From Klebsiella sp. BIGb0138 (GTDB lineage Bacteria; Pseudomonadota; Gammaproteobacteria; Enterobacterales; Enterobacteriaceae), in assembly GCF_004342285.1 (NCBI RefSeq), contig NZ_SMCV01000015.1, positions 45,599-109,598 of the forward strand: DNA of 64,000 nt. Direction: 5' to 3'. Of the stretch, positions 21,244 to 30,293 are shown piece by piece. A model generated the notes under the pieces. That model did not search any database. It was not told the DNA's origin and saw only the letters and a program-made list of their open reading frames with translations. Positions within the stretch are counted from its first letter, which is position 1, and each line of letters starts with the position of its first letter. Both the position numbers and the translations under genes were made by a program.

Positions 21244-22113
21244 TTAACTGATTTTCTTCCCTTCCATCAGCCGTTCGACCAGCGGCGCCATGATGAGCTC
21301 CATTGCCAGCCCCATCTTTCCGCCCGGCACCACCAGCGTATTGATATGCGAGATAAACGACCCCTGCAGCATCGCTAACAGCCACGGGAAATCGATATCC
21401 TGCAGATTGCGGAAATGAATCACCACAAAGCTTTCATCCAGCGACGGGATGCCTTTCGCCGCAAACGGGTTGGAAGTATCGACGGTGGGGACGCGCTGGA
21501 AGTTGATATGGGTACGCGAGAACTGCGGGGTGATGAAGTTGATATAGTCTTCCATCGAACGCACCACGGAGTCCATCACCGCTTCACGGGAATGGCCGCG
21601 TTCGCTGGTATCGCGGATCAGCTTCTGAATCCACTCCAGATTGACGATCGGCACTACGCCGACCAGCAGGTCGACATGCTGTGCCACGTTGTGCTGCGGC
21701 GTTACCACGCCACCGTGCAGGCCCTCATAAAACAGGATATCGGTAGGTTCCGGTAGCGGCTGCCATGGCGTAAACGTACCTGGCACCTGATTCCACGGCA
21801 CCGCTTCATCATAGGTATGCAGATATTTCCGCGACTGGCCGGTGCCGTTGCGCCCGTATTCGAGAAAGGTATTTTCGAGCAGGCTGAAGTCGTTCGCTTC
21901 CGGACCGAAATAGCTGATGTGCTTTCCCTGATCGCGCGCTTTGCGGATCGCCATGTCCATTTCCGGGCGGGTATAGCGATGAAAGCTATCGCCTTCTACT
22001 TCGGCGGCGCGCAGGTTCAGCTGCGCGAAGATTTTACGAAAGGCGAGGCTGGTGGTCGTGGTTCCCGCGCCGCTGGAGCCTGTGACGGCAATCACCGGAT
22101 GTTTGGCAGACAT
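21244..22113 (-). CDS. prkB: PrkB, phosphoribulokinase-family protein
   Basis: This 289-residue P-loop kinase of the phosphoribulokinase/uridine kinase family has Walker A G-S-S-G-A-G-T-T-T near residues 12-20 and F-Y-E-G-L-H-G-G in the middle. No other Calvin-cycle genes are nearby, so its natural substrate in heterotrophic enterobacteria is uncertain. It is followed upstream by yheU and yheT on the same strand and may belong to their unit. Confidence 0.9.
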   Translation of the reverse strand: MSAKHPVIAVTGSSGAGTTTTSLAFRKIFAQLNLRAAEVEGDSFHRYTRPEMDMAIRKARDQGKHISYFGPEANDFSLLENTFLEYGRNGTGQSRKYLHTYDEAVPWNQVPGTFTPWQPLPEPTDILFYEGLHGGVVTPQHNVAQHVDLLVGVVPIVNLEWIQKLIRDTSERGHSREAVMDSVVRSMEDYINFITPQFSRTHINFQRVPTVDTSNPFAAKGIPSLDESFVVIHFRNLQDIDFPWLLAMLQGSFISHINTLVVPGGKMGLAMELIMAPLVERLMEGKKIS

Positions 22114-22149
22114 AACAACTCCCAGATTAAACGATGGTGTGGCGCCGCC

Positions 22150-22368
22150 TTAGCCGTGAAACTGCTTGCGGGGCATGATGTTGACCGTCTCGTGCAGTTC
22201 TGACCACACCAGCACGGCTTCTCCGCTTCTCAATTGTTGTTTGACGTCGGCGACTTTATCCGCCAGCGAGCGTTCATGTTCACCATAATCGGTGCCTTCG
22301 CGCAACACAAAGCTTTCGATCAGGTTATCCAGCGTTTCGGGATCCAGATCGTGCCAGGGAATAATCAT
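22150..22368 (-). CDS. yheU: YheU, UPF0270 family protein
   Basis: This 72-residue acidic protein of unknown function aligns with E. coli Yhe[10 protein letters not shown] start, [11 protein letters not shown] core, and the [10 protein letters not shown] end. ATG 22368 was chosen over the longer frame because it matches the family start and overlaps the yheT stop by 4 bases, implying coupling. Confidence 0.9.
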   Translation of the reverse strand: MIIPWHDLDPETLDNLIESFVLREGTDYGEHERSLADKVADVKQQLRSGEAVLVWSELHETVNIMPRKQFHG

Positions 22369-23387
22369 TTTTGTGCTCCTAACCAACGGGTTAACCAGTC
22401 CGGAATCCGTTTTTCCAGCCACATTTCCGGCTTGCGTAGCGTGCCGCCGACAAACCCGACGTGGCCGCCTTGCTCCGTCAGCTGATATTCCACATTAGCC
22501 GGCAGCCGTTCCTGCGGCGGGATGGAGTGGTGATCCATAAAAGGATCGTCCTTGGCGTGAATGATCAGCGTCGGCCTGGTGATATCGCTTAAGCGCGGCA
22601 TCGCACTGCACTGGCGGTAGTAGTCCAGCGCATCCGCAAAACCGTGAATTTTGGCGGTAATCATATCGTCAAACTCACGGATACGGCGCATGCCTTTAAG
22701 CTGACGTAAATCAACCGGCAGTGAGCCAGGATAAGCCTTTAGCTTACGCGCGGCGTTGGCCTTTAGCAGGTTAAGCAGGTAGCGCTGATAGACCCGGGAG
22801 AAGCCCTTATCCATATGGTAGCTGCAGGCTTCCAGCATGAAGGGGGCCGATACGATCACCGCCGCATCGAGCGGAACGTTATCCCCTTCTTTGGCCAGCA
22901 GGCAGCCCAGCATATTCCCCCCCAGCGAATAACCGACCGCGGCGGTAGGGACGACGCCGAACTCGCGGCGCAGCCAGTGCAGGAACCAGGTGCCATCCTC
23001 GGTTTCGCCTGAATGATAGATGCGGTTGTTACGGTTAGGTTCGCCGCTACAGCCGCGAAAATGCATGACCACGCCGAGCCAGCCGCGCTGCATCGCCGCA
23101 TGAATAAGGCCGTGGGCATACGGGCTATGCAAGCTGCCTTCCAGACCATGAAACACGACCAGCCGCGGTTTGTGCTGCGCCTGAACGGGGTTTTCGCTCC
23201 ACGCCAGATCGACAAAATCACCGTCCGGCAGCTCGAGACGCTGCCAGTGCGGCGTGAAGCCTAGCTTACGGCGGATCAGGCGTGGCAGCATGGTTTGCAG
23301 ATGACGATTGCCCACGCCGCGCATCGGGTGAAACTCGCGCGAATCATCGGCGGGGGGAGTCATTTCTGTAGGGGTGATTTCAACCAT
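22365..23387 (-). CDS. yheT: YheT, alpha/beta hydrolase
   Basis: This 340-residue hydrolase of the AB-hydrolase 4 family shows the nucleophile elbow G-Y-S-L-G-G-N, an acidic residue in A-K-D-D-P-F-M, and the histidine in G-G-H-V-G-F. A role as a lipid or ester hydrolase is inferred from the family; the substrate is unknown. The stop overlaps the yheU start. Confidence 0.92.
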   Translation of the reverse strand: MVEITPTEMTPPADDSREFHPMRGVGNRHLQTMLPRLIRRKLGFTPHWQRLELPDGDFVDLAWSENPVQAQHKPRLVVFHGLEGSLHSPYAHGLIHAAMQRGWLGVVMHFRGCSGEPNRNNRIYHSGETEDGTWFLHWLRREFGVVPTAAVGYSLGGNMLGCLLAKEGDNVPLDAAVIVSAPFMLEACSYHMDKGFSRVYQRYLLNLLKANAARKLKAYPGSLPVDLRQLKGMRRIREFDDMITAKIHGFADALDYYRQCSAMPRLSDITRPTLIIHAKDDPFMDHHSIPPQERLPANVEYQLTEQGGHVGFVGGTLRKPEMWLEKRIPDWLTRWLGAQK

Positions 23388-23551
23388 AGCACCAGAGCAA
23401 TTAAGAAACTTGAGAACATTATACCGCGCATGAAGTGCGCAGGTTAGACGATATGTGGTCTTGTCGCCAGCGCTATAGGTTACACGAAATTGAGCCGGGT
23501 GATGACTGGCGTGCGCGCTGTCAGTAATTAACGCCGCCGGGAGTCTACAGG

Positions 23552-23749
23552 TTGCGGGTCGCTCTGCCGGGAGAGATCAAACCTGTACTGTCGAAAGCGA
23601 TCTCCTGCAGTTTGCAAAAAATGCCACCGCGTTTTCATCAGGTGACCACGTTGATTAGCCGCCAGTTGCCACGCCTGTATTGCGTTTATCAGGGCGATAA
23701 CGCCCTGCAGGCTATGGCGGAGAACCGCGCCGGAGAAACAGCCATCTGA
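23552..23749 (+). CDS. Unrecognised short ORF, possibly not a gene
   Basis: A 65-codon frame from TTG 23552 (or 42 codons from ATG 23621) ends in Q-G-D-N-A-L-Q-A-M-A-E-N-R-A-G-E-T-A-I. It lies in the 385-base gap between yheT and the NTF2-like gene. I recognise no family and no clear ribosome-binding site. Its stop falls within the terminator hairpin of the facing gene, and it may be a chance frame or a gene remnant. The rest of 23388-23738 shows nothing else I can name. Confidence 0.2.
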   Translation: MRVALPGEIKPVLSKAISCSLQKMPPRFHQVTTLISRQLPRLYCVYQGDNALQAMAENRAGETAI

Positions 23750-23762
23750 CGAAAGATGGCTG
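23735..23762 (-). terminator. Terminator-like hairpin after the NTF2-like gene
   Basis: CAGCCATC (23739-23746) pairs with GATGGCTG (23755-23762) around an eight-base loop. On the minus strand it follows the gene ending at 23773 and is trailed by TTTCT. Confidence 0.7.
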
Positions 23763-23772
23763 CGCGATGGGC

Positions 23773-24225
23773 TTAAAACATGCTGTTACCGCTGGCCGTT
23801 TTTTCCGGAACGGTCTGGATAACGTCCCAGTGCTCAACGATCTTGTTTTGCGCATCGAGGCGGAAAATATCGATTATCGCGCGGGTCACTCCTGGCTCGC
23901 GACCGGTGGAGGCAACGTGCAGAACCACATAGTCGCCGTCGACAATCACCCGCTTAATTTCGCTATGGGAGTTCGGGAACTTATCTTTCAGAAAGGCGAT
24001 AAACTGGCGAAAGCCTTCGGGTCCGTTCTGCGCACCGGGGTTGTGCTGGATATACTCCTTGCCGAGGTAGGTTTTAGCGGCATCAAAGTCTTTATCGTTC
24101 AGCGCCTTATTATAAAAAGCGATGACATTTTCTTTATTCTTTAATTCACTCCCGGTGTAGGCGGCAAAGGCGGTATGGCTCAGGGCGCAAAGGAGTGAGA
24201 GGGAGATAAGCGTTTTTTTAACCAT
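23773..24225 (-). CDS. Exported SnoaL/NTF2-like fold protein
   Basis: This 150-residue protein has an N-terminal signal peptide (positively charged start, hydrophobic core, T-A-F-A cleavage region near residue 21) and then a SnoaL-like domain: an N-terminal helical stretch with Y-N-K-A-L-N-D-K-D-F-D-A, Y-I-Q-H-N-P, G-P-E-G-F-R-Q-F, and a C-terminal strand set with I-V-E-H-W-D-V-I-Q. The family includes aldol-condensation-type enzymes and many proteins of unknown role. ATG 24225 was chosen because AGAGGAA lies upstream and the signal peptide starts there. The gene is not in this position in E. coli. Confidence 0.75.
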   Translation of the reverse strand: MVKKTLISLSLLCALSHTAFAAYTGSELKNKENVIAFYNKALNDKDFDAAKTYLGKEYIQHNPGAQNGPEGFRQFIAFLKDKFPNSHSEIKRVIVDGDYVVLHVASTGREPGVTRAIIDIFRLDAQNKIVEHWDVIQTVPEKTASGNSMF

Positions 24226-24272
24226 GGCAATTCCTCTTCGCAGATGAGTGGCGGTCGTTGGCAGGGGCCAAT

Positions 24273-24301
24273 AACGGCGCGCTGCCATAAACCGCGCCGT
24301 T
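24273..24301. terminator. Hairpin between yheS and the NTF2-like gene
   Basis: AACGGCGCG (24273-24281) pairs with CGCGCCGTT (24293-24301) around an 11-base loop, 32 bases after the yheS stop on the minus strand. The following bases are only moderately U-rich, so it is a probable but not strong terminator for yheS. Confidence 0.5.
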
Positions 24302-24333
24302 GCGTTTAAACTCTTGTCTTAGCATAGGCCGCC

Positions 24334-26238
24334 TCAGCCTTCCATCAGCATCTGTTCCAGCTGCTCCTGGGCATCCAGCCAGGCCATTTCGCACTCTTCC
24401 AGCCCGGATTTCGCGCTGGCCTGCTGCTGCAGACAGGCGGTCAGCTCCGCTTTGCGGGAGGCGTCATACAGGCCGCTGTCGCCTAACTTCTCTTCTGCCT
24501 CGGCGAGCCGGGCGTTAAGCTTATCCATCTCTTTTTCGAGGCGGGCAATCTCTTTGCGTAGCGGCTGGGTGAGGGTCCGCAGTTCGGCTTCCCGGCGCTT
24601 CTGGTCTTTACGGGCCTGAGCGCTGTTGCCGTTATCTTTTACGGCTTCTGACGACGGGCTTTCCTGCTTTTGCGAATCGCTGAGCCACTGCTGATAGTCC
24701 TCGAGGTCGCCATCGAACTGTTCGACTTTACCGTCGTGTACGAGGTAGAGATCGTCGGTGGTGGAACGTATCAGATGGCGATCGTGCGAGACCACCACCA
24801 GCGCGCCTTCGAAATCAATCAGCGCTTCGGTTAAAGCCTGGCGCATATCGAGGTCGAGGTGGTTGGTCGGTTCATCCAGCAGCAGGAGGTTAGGGCGCTG
24901 CCAGACGATTAACGCCAGCACCAGACGCGCTTTTTCACCGCCGGAGAAGCGCTGCGTCTCTTCGTTGACCTTGTCACTCTGGAAGCCAAAACCGCCGAGG
25001 TAGTCGCGTAGCTTCTGCTCCAGCTCCTGCGGCGCCAGCCGCGCCAGATGCTGCAATGGCGATTCGTCCGCCCGCAGGAACTCCAGCTGATGCTGGGCAA
25101 AGTAGCCAAGCTTGATGCCTTTCGCCAGGCCAATCTCACCGTGCAGCGGCTGGAGTTCACCGGCCAGCAGCTTGATCAGCGTTGATTTACCGGCACCGTT
25201 GCGGCCTAACAACCCGATCCGCGAACCGGGGACCAGATTCAGCTTGATGGAATCCAGAATGATACGCTCACCATAACCGGCGCTGACCTTTTCCATTTTC
25301 AGCAGCGGGTTGGGCAGGCTCTCCGGAGCGCGGAAGCTAAAGTGGAACGGGTTATCAACGTGCGCCGGGGCGATAAGCTCCATGCGCTCCAGCATCTTAA
25401 TACGGCTTTGCGCCTGCTTGGCCTTGGTGGCTTTGGCGCGAAAACGGTCAATGTAGCTTTGCAGATGGGCGACGCGCAGCTGCTGGCTTTCATACATTGA
25501 CTGCTGCTGTGACAGGCGGGTGGCGCGCTGCACTTCAAACGAGCTGTAGTTGCCGGTGTATTCGAACATCGTTTGCTGTTCGATATGAATAATTTTATCA
25601 ACGATCGGATCGAGGAAGTCGCGATCGTGCGAGATCAGAATCAACGTGCCGGTATAGCCTTTAAGCCATTTTTCCAGCCAGATGACCGCGTCGAGATCGA
25701 GGTGGTTGGTTGGTTCATCAAGCAGCAGCAGATCGGAGCGGCAAATCAGCGCCTGCGCAAGGTTCAGGCGCATACGCCAGCCGCCGGAAAAGTCGCTGAC
25801 CGGGCGTTCGAGCTGTTCATTGCTGAAGCCGAGTCCGTACAGCAGGCTGGCCGCGCGCGCGCGGATGGTCCAGGCATCGATGGCATCCAGCTTACCGTGC
25901 ACCGTCGCGATGGCATGGCCATCATTACGCTCATTGGCCTGATGTAAATCGGCCTCGAACTGGCGGTATTCGCGATCGCCGTCGATGACATACTCAATGG
26001 CCGGCTGCGCCAGGGCCGGGGTTTCCTGATTCACCCACGCCAGTTGCCAGGTGCCCGGAAAGGTCATACTGCCGCCGTCGGCGCTAATCTCGTTTTTCAA
26101 AAGCGATAGCAGCGTGGATTTACCGCAGCCGTTTTTACCCACCAGACCGACCTTCTGTCCAGGGTTGATGGTGGCGGTGGCGTTGTCCAGAAGGACCCGT
26201 ACGCCGCGACGAATTTGTAACGAGGAGAAAACAATCAT
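24334..26238 (-). CDS. yheS: YheS, ABC-F subfamily ATPase
   Basis: This 634-residue soluble twin-ATPase has no membrane segments. The two nucleotide-binding domains show Walker A G-K-N-G-C-G-K-S-T and G-R-N-G-A-G-K-S-T, signatures F-S-G-G-W and F-S-G-G-E-K, and D-E-P-T-N-H-L-D in both, joined by the ABC-F linker and followed by a charged coiled-coil C terminus. ABC-F proteins act on the ribosome during translation. It is divergent from kefG. Confidence 0.95.
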   Translation of the reverse strand: MIVFSSLQIRRGVRVLLDNATATINPGQKVGLVGKNGCGKSTLLSLLKNEISADGGSMTFPGTWQLAWVNQETPALAQPAIEYVIDGDREYRQFEADLHQANERNDGHAIATVHGKLDAIDAWTIRARAASLLYGLGFSNEQLERPVSDFSGGWRMRLNLAQALICRSDLLLLDEPTNHLDLDAVIWLEKWLKGYTGTLILISHDRDFLDPIVDKIIHIEQQTMFEYTGNYSSFEVQRATRLSQQQSMYESQQLRVAHLQSYIDRFRAKATKAKQAQSRIKMLERMELIAPAHVDNPFHFSFRAPESLPNPLLKMEKVSAGYGERIILDSIKLNLVPGSRIGLLGRNGAGKSTLIKLLAGELQPLHGEIGLAKGIKLGYFAQHQLEFLRADESPLQHLARLAPQELEQKLRDYLGGFGFQSDKVNEETQRFSGGEKARLVLALIVWQRPNLLLLDEPTNHLDLDMRQALTEALIDFEGALVVVSHDRHLIRSTTDDLYLVHDGKVEQFDGDLEDYQQWLSDSQKQESPSSEAVKDNGNSAQARKDQKRREAELRTLTQPLRKEIARLEKEMDKLNARLAEAEEKLGDSGLYDASRKAELTACLQQQASAKSGLEECEMAWLDAQEQLEQMLMEG

Positions 26239-26411
26239 AAGGCGCCGTATGTTCTGACTATGTTAGTTTGTCATTATGATAATGTAATGTGGCAGCAAGT
26301 TGCTCCACCGGGCCGCAATGGTAGCCCAAAACGAAGACGATACACAAAGTCATTCTGGTTGCGTCGGGACGCAGCCGTTATACAGGCCACCAGAAGACAT
26401 TCGGGAGGGGA

Positions 26412-26975
26412 ATGATGTCTCAGACAGCGAAGGTTTTGCTGCTGTATGCCCACCCAGAATCTCAGGATTCCGTGGCCAACCGGGTTTTACTTGAACCGGC
26501 ATTACAGTTGCCAAACGTCACCGTGCACGACCTTTATGCGCACTACCCAGATTTTTTTATCGATATTGCCCATGAGCAGGATCTCCTGCGTCAGCATGAG
26601 GTGATCGTTTTTCAGCATCCGCTCTATACGTGGAGCTGTCCGGCGCTGCTGAAAGAGTGGCTGGACAGAGTCCTGACCCGCGGCTTTGCCAGCGGCGCCG
26701 GAGGGAATCAGCTCGCGGGAAAGTACTGGCGCAGCGTGATTACTACCGGGGAGCCGGAGAGCGCCTACCGACGTGACGCCAACCGTTATCCAATGAACGA
26801 TATTCTGCGTCCTTTTGAACTGACCGCCGGCATGTGCCGGATGCACTGGATGAGCCCGATTATTGTCTACTGGGCCCGTCGGCAATCGCCTGACGACCTG
26901 AAAAGCCATGCGCGTGCTTATCGTGACTGGCTGGCTAACCCCATCGCGGCAGGAGGGAATAATGGCGGGAGCTGA
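26412..26975 (+). CDS. kefG: KefG, ancillary quinone oxidoreductase of the KefB potassium efflux system
   Basis: This 187-residue flavodoxin-fold protein of the NQO1/MdaB type has the start [16 protein letters not shown] and the [15 protein letters not shown] motif. It binds and is required for full activity of KefB, encoded next. A second ATG at 26415 is possible; GGGAGGGG at 26402-26410 serves either. Its end overlaps the kefB start by 14 bases. Confidence 0.93.
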   Translation: MMSQTAKVLLLYAHPESQDSVANRVLLEPALQLPNVTVHDLYAHYPDFFIDIAHEQDLLRQHEVIVFQHPLYTWSCPALLKEWLDRVLTRGFASGAGGNQLAGKYWRSVITTGEPESAYRRDANRYPMNDILRPFELTAGMCRMHWMSPIIVYWARRQSPDDLKSHARAYRDWLANPIAAGGNNGGS

Positions 26976-28767
26976 TCTGCTGTTAGCTGGAGTGCTATTT
27001 CTGTTTTCTGCCGTGGTTGCGGTGCCGCTGGCCGCCAGGCTCGGCATCGGCGCGGTGTTAGGCTATCTGCTGGCCGGTATTGCGATTGGCCCGTGGGGGC
27101 TGGGATTTATCAGCGATGTCGATGAGATTTTGCATTTCTCCGAACTGGGCGTCGTGTTTCTGATGTTTATCATCGGGCTTGAGCTCAACCCGGCGAAACT
27201 CTGGCGCCTGAGAAGTTCTATCTTTGGCGTCGGGGCGGCGCAGGTGGTATTAAGCGCGGGGATCCTCGGCGGCCTGCTGATCCTCACCGGTTTTACCTGG
27301 CAAGCGGCGGTGGTTGGCGGTATTGGCCTGGCGATGTCGTCAACGGCGATGGCGCTGCAGCTGATGCGCGAGAAAGGAATGAGCCGTAGCGAATCCGGGC
27401 AACTGGGGTTTTCGGTGCTGCTGTTTCAGGATCTTGCCGTAATTCCTGCCCTGGCTCTGGTACCGCTGTTAGCCGGTTCCGGCGACGACCATTTTGATTG
27501 GGTTAAGATTGGGATGAAGGTGCTGGCCTTCGCAGGCATGCTGGTTGGCGGCCGTTACCTGCTCCGACCGGTGTTCCGTTTTATCGCCGCTTCCGGCGTT
27601 CGCGAGGTATTTACCGCCGCGACGCTGCTGCTGGTGCTGGGTTCGGCTCTGTTTATGGATGCGCTCGGCCTGTCGATGGCGCTGGGCACCTTTATCGCCG
27701 GCGTCCTGTTGGCTGAGAGTGAATATCGCCACGAGCTGGAGATCGCCATTGAGCCGTTTAAAGGGCTGTTGCTCGGGTTATTCTTTATCTCCGTCGGGAT
27801 GGCGTTGAATCTGGGCGTGCTGTACACCCATTTACTTTGGGTGGCGGCTAGCGTCGCCGCGCTGGTGGCGGTAAAAAGCCTGGTGCTGTATGTCCTGGCG
27901 CGGGTATATGGTCTGCGGAGCTCGGAACGGATGCAGTTTGCCGGAGTGTTGAGCCAGGGGGGCGAATTCGCCTTTGTGCTATTCTCGATGCCCGCCTCGC
28001 TGCGGCTCTTTGAAAACGATCAGATGGCGTTGTTGCTGGTGACGGTTACGCTGTCGATGATGACCACGCCGTTGCTGATGACACTCATCGATAACGTCCT
28101 CTCCCGGCGCTTTAACCCGTCGGAGGAGGAAGATGAGGTCCCGTGGGTCGAAGACGATAAACCGCAGGTCATTATTGTCGGGTTTGGCCGCTTCGGGCAG
28201 GTAATCGGCCGTTTGTTGATGGCCAATAAAATGCGTATTACCGTGCTGGAGCGCGATATCAGTGCGGTTAACCTGATGCGCAAGTATGGCTATAAAGTCT
28301 ATTTTGGCGACGCGACGCAGCTGGAGCTGCTGCGCTCGGCGGGAGCGGAAGATGCGCAGTCGATCGTTATCACCTGTAACGAGCCGGAAGATACCATGAA
28401 GCTGGTGGAGATGTGCCAGCAGCATTTCCCGCATCTGAATATCCTGGCGCGCGCGCGTGGTCGCGTTGAGGCCCATGAGCTGCTGCAGGCCGGCGTCGTG
28501 CAATTCTCACGTGAAACGTTTTCCAGTGCGTTAGAGCTGGGGCGTAAGGCGTTGATTAGCGTAGGTATGCATCCACACCAGGCGCAGCGTGCGCAGCTGC
28601 ACTTTCGTCGGCTGGATATGCGAATGCTTCGTGAGTTAATGCCGGTCAATACTGATACTCTGCAGGTATCACGCGTCCGGGAAGCTCGCCGGGAGCTGGA
28701 AGAGATTTTCCAGCGCGAGATGCAGAAAGAGAGCAGGCAGCTTGACGGCTGGGATGAGTTTGAATAA
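26962..28767 (+). CDS. kefB: KefB, glutathione-gated potassium efflux antiporter
   Basis: This 601-residue protein has about twelve hydrophobic helices (cation/proton antiporter fold, residues about 5-385) and a C-terminal RCK/KTN domain starting near 400 with V-G-F-G-R-F-G-Q. It releases K+ and acidifies the cytoplasm when electrophile-glutathione adducts appear. ATG 26962 ([10 protein letters not shown]) is preferred to the longer frame because it aligns with E. coli and follows AGGAGGG at 26951. Confidence 0.95.
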   Translation: MAGADLLLAGVLFLFSAVVAVPLAARLGIGAVLGYLLAGIAIGPWGLGFISDVDEILHFSELGVVFLMFIIGLELNPAKLWRLRSSIFGVGAAQVVLSAGILGGLLILTGFTWQAAVVGGIGLAMSSTAMALQLMREKGMSRSESGQLGFSVLLFQDLAVIPALALVPLLAGSGDDHFDWVKIGMKVLAFAGMLVGGRYLLRPVFRFIAASGVREVFTAATLLLVLGSALFMDALGLSMALGTFIAGVLLAESEYRHELEIAIEPFKGLLLGLFFISVGMALNLGVLYTHLLWVAASVAALVAVKSLVLYVLARVYGLRSSERMQFAGVLSQGGEFAFVLFSMPASLRLFENDQMALLLVTVTLSMMTTPLLMTLIDNVLSRRFNPSEEEDEVPWVEDDKPQVIIVGFGRFGQVIGRLLMANKMRITVLERDISAVNLMRKYGYKVYFGDATQLELLRSAGAEDAQSIVITCNEPEDTMKLVEMCQQHFPHLNILARARGRVEAHELLQAGVVQFSRETFSSALELGRKALISVGMHPHQAQRAQLHFRRLDMRMLRELMPVNTDTLQVSRVREARRELEEIFQREMQKESRQLDGWDEFE

Positions 28768-28781
28768 AGGGTCAAATGATT

Positions 28782-28982
28782 ATGGCAGTGCGTAAACGTT
28801 TTATTGCCGGCGCAAAGTGTCCGGCGTGCCAGGCGCAGGATTCACTGGCGATGTGGCGTGAGAATAATGTCGATATTGTTGAGTGTGTTAAGTGTGGCCA
28901 CCAGATGCGCGAGGCGGATAAAGAGGCGCGCGAGCACGTACGCAAAGATGAGCAGGTGATTGGCATTTTTCATCCGGACTAG
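28782..28982 (+). CDS. yheV: YheV, zinc-ribbon-like small protein
   Basis: This 66-residue protein has two CxxC pairs, C-P-A-C and C-V-K-C, expected to hold a metal, and is nearly identical to E. coli YheV; the function is unknown. ATG 28782 fits the family start MAVRKRF; an in-frame ATG at 28776 would lie only four bases after AGGG. It follows kefB by 14 bases and is probably co-transcribed. Confidence 0.9.
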   Translation: MAVRKRFIAGAKCPACQAQDSLAMWRENNVDIVECVKCGHQMREADKEAREHVRKDEQVIGIFHPD

Positions 28983-29076
28983 CGTTATCGGCCGCCTTTT
29001 TTTAAGCTAGAGGGTACACGGCTGCAGAATTCCGCTACAATCTGCGCCACTATTCTTCCCATGCTCAGGAGATATC

Positions 29077-29661
29077 ATGAAAGTAGCAAAAGACCTGGTG
29101 GTCAGCCTGGCCTATCAGGTACGTACAGAAGACGGTGTGTTGGTTGATGAGTCTCCGGTAAGCGCGCCGCTGGACTACCTGCATGGTCACGGCTCCCTGA
29201 TTTCCGGCCTGGAAAACGCGCTGGATGGTCATGAAGTGGGCGACAAATTTGACGTCGAAGTCGGCGCTAACGATGCGTACGGCCAGTACGACGAAAACCT
29301 GGTTCAGCGTGTTCCTAAAGACGTCTTCATGGGCGTTGATGAACTGCAGGTCGGTATGCGTTTCCTGGCGGAAACCGACCAGGGTCCGGTTCCGGTTGAA
29401 ATCACCGAAGTTGATGACGACCACGTGGTGGTTGACGGTAACCACATGCTGGCTGGCCAGAACCTGAAGTTCAACGTTGAAGTGGTCGCAATTCGCGAAG
29501 CGACGGCGGAAGAGCTGGAGCACGGCCACGTCCACGGTGCCCACGGCCACGATCATGACCACGATCATGATGGTTGCTGCGGCGGTCACGGCCATGATCA
29601 CGACCACGGTCACGAACATGGTAAAGGCGGTTGTGGTAACGGCGGCTGCGGCTGCCACTAA
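29077..29661 (+). CDS. slyD: SlyD, FKBP-type peptidyl-prolyl isomerase and nickel metallochaperone
   Basis: This 194-residue protein has an N-terminal FKBP domain with the inserted chaperone flap (about residues 1-150) and a C-terminal tail (about 150-194) very rich in His and Cys, with runs such as G-H-D-H-D-H-D-H-D. It assists protein folding and supplies nickel for hydrogenase maturation. A -10-like TACAAT is at 29036-29041. A palindromic repeat begins at the base after its stop codon. Confidence 0.96.
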   Translation: MKVAKDLVVSLAYQVRTEDGVLVDESPVSAPLDYLHGHGSLISGLENALDGHEVGDKFDVEVGANDAYGQYDENLVQRVPKDVFMGVDELQVGMRFLAETDQGPVPVEITEVDDDHVVVDGNHMLAGQNLKFNVEVVAIREATAEELEHGHVHGAHGHDHDHDHDGCCGGHGHDHDHGHEHGKGGCGNGGCGCH

Positions 29662-29783
29662 TACCCGTCGTCTTTCAAGCCGCAGGCGCGTAGGCTTTGC
29701 TTTCAGCCGCCGGTGACATAGTTCGCTATGCTTGCGGGGATTGTTAAGCTGCCGCCTGCCTGTGACTCGAAATTTTTAGGGTA
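29662..29783. repeat. MITE-like imperfect palindromic repeat
   Basis: The 122-base block starts TACCC and ends GGGTA. Its ends form an imperfect inverted repeat (TTTCAAGCCGCAGGCGCG against the reverse complement TTTCGAGTCACAGGCAGGCG), with a central CATAG-TTCG-CTATG hairpin (29717-29730). It resembles short non-coding repeats scattered in enterobacterial genomes. It abuts the slyD stop and has no coding frame of note. Confidence 0.65.
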
Positions 29784-29815
29784 TGCAATCCGGTAGAGGT
29801 AGCGCTGCCGGATAT

Positions 29816-29842
29816 AAAAAAGCGGGGAAACCCGCTTTTTTT
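29816..29842. terminator. Bidirectional terminator between slyD and slyX
   Basis: AAAAAAGCGGG (29816-29826), loop GAAA, CCCGCTTTTTT (29831-29841) is a near-perfect intrinsic terminator with poly-A on one side and poly-T on the other, between two converging genes. Confidence 0.92.
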
Positions 29843-29853
29843 ACGCCTCAATC

Positions 29854-30072
29854 TCAATAATGCGGAGGGGGTGTTTCTTCAGCCTGTGATGCGATGTGCG
29901 ATGATTGGGTGGCTTTCAATTTTTCAACCATCAGTCGCATATGTTCCCGCATCTTCGCCATTTCGATCTCATGGGCGGTGACGGTCTTGTTGAGGTCTTC
30001 AATGGTGATTTCCTGAAACGCCAGCCGGCTTTCCAGCTCCGCCAGGCGACTCTCCAGTGTACTGTTGTGCAT
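29854..30072 (-). CDS. slyX: SlyX, coiled-coil protein
   Basis: This 72-residue mostly helical protein has heptad-like leucines ([13 protein letters not shown]) and the conserved tail A-E-E-T-P-P-P-H-Y. The function is unknown. ATG 30072 was chosen from alignment with E. coli SlyX; a longer frame exists but its added N terminus is unlike the family. It is divergent from fkpA. Confidence 0.9.
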   Translation of the reverse strand: MHNSTLESRLAELESRLAFQEITIEDLNKTVTAHEIEMAKMREHMRLMVEKLKATQSSHIASQAEETPPPHY

Positions 30073-30150
30073 GAGTAACCTCTTCTGTCTTATCTCGCGG
30101 GCGGATTCTACTGAACTTTCACCATCCGTGCAGTAAGGTAACGTAAGACA

Positions 30151-30179
30151 GGAAACTAATTTATACAAAAATAGTCTGA
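30151..30179 (+). promoter_or_regulatory. Candidate sigma-E promoter of fkpA
   Basis: GGAAACT (30151-30157), a 16-base spacer and GTCTGA (30174-30179) resemble the sigma-E consensus GGAACTT-N15/16-GTCTAA. fkpA belongs to the sigma-E envelope stress regulon in E. coli. The start would fall about 110 bases before the gene. Confidence 0.55.
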
Positions 30180-30293
30180 AAAGTGGCGATATTCAGGAAG
30201 GTCCGTATGTAGATTTGTCCTGCAACGTTCTATAGTACGTTTTTTGCTTTTTAAGATAACCTGGGGTGAGATGCCCCGGCCCTGGAGAAATGG

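Noticed and set aside
29670..29783. Possible small RNA gene after slyD
   Set aside because: No promoter-like sequence was found, and the inverted-repeat ends fit a palindromic repeat better; left as a repeat.
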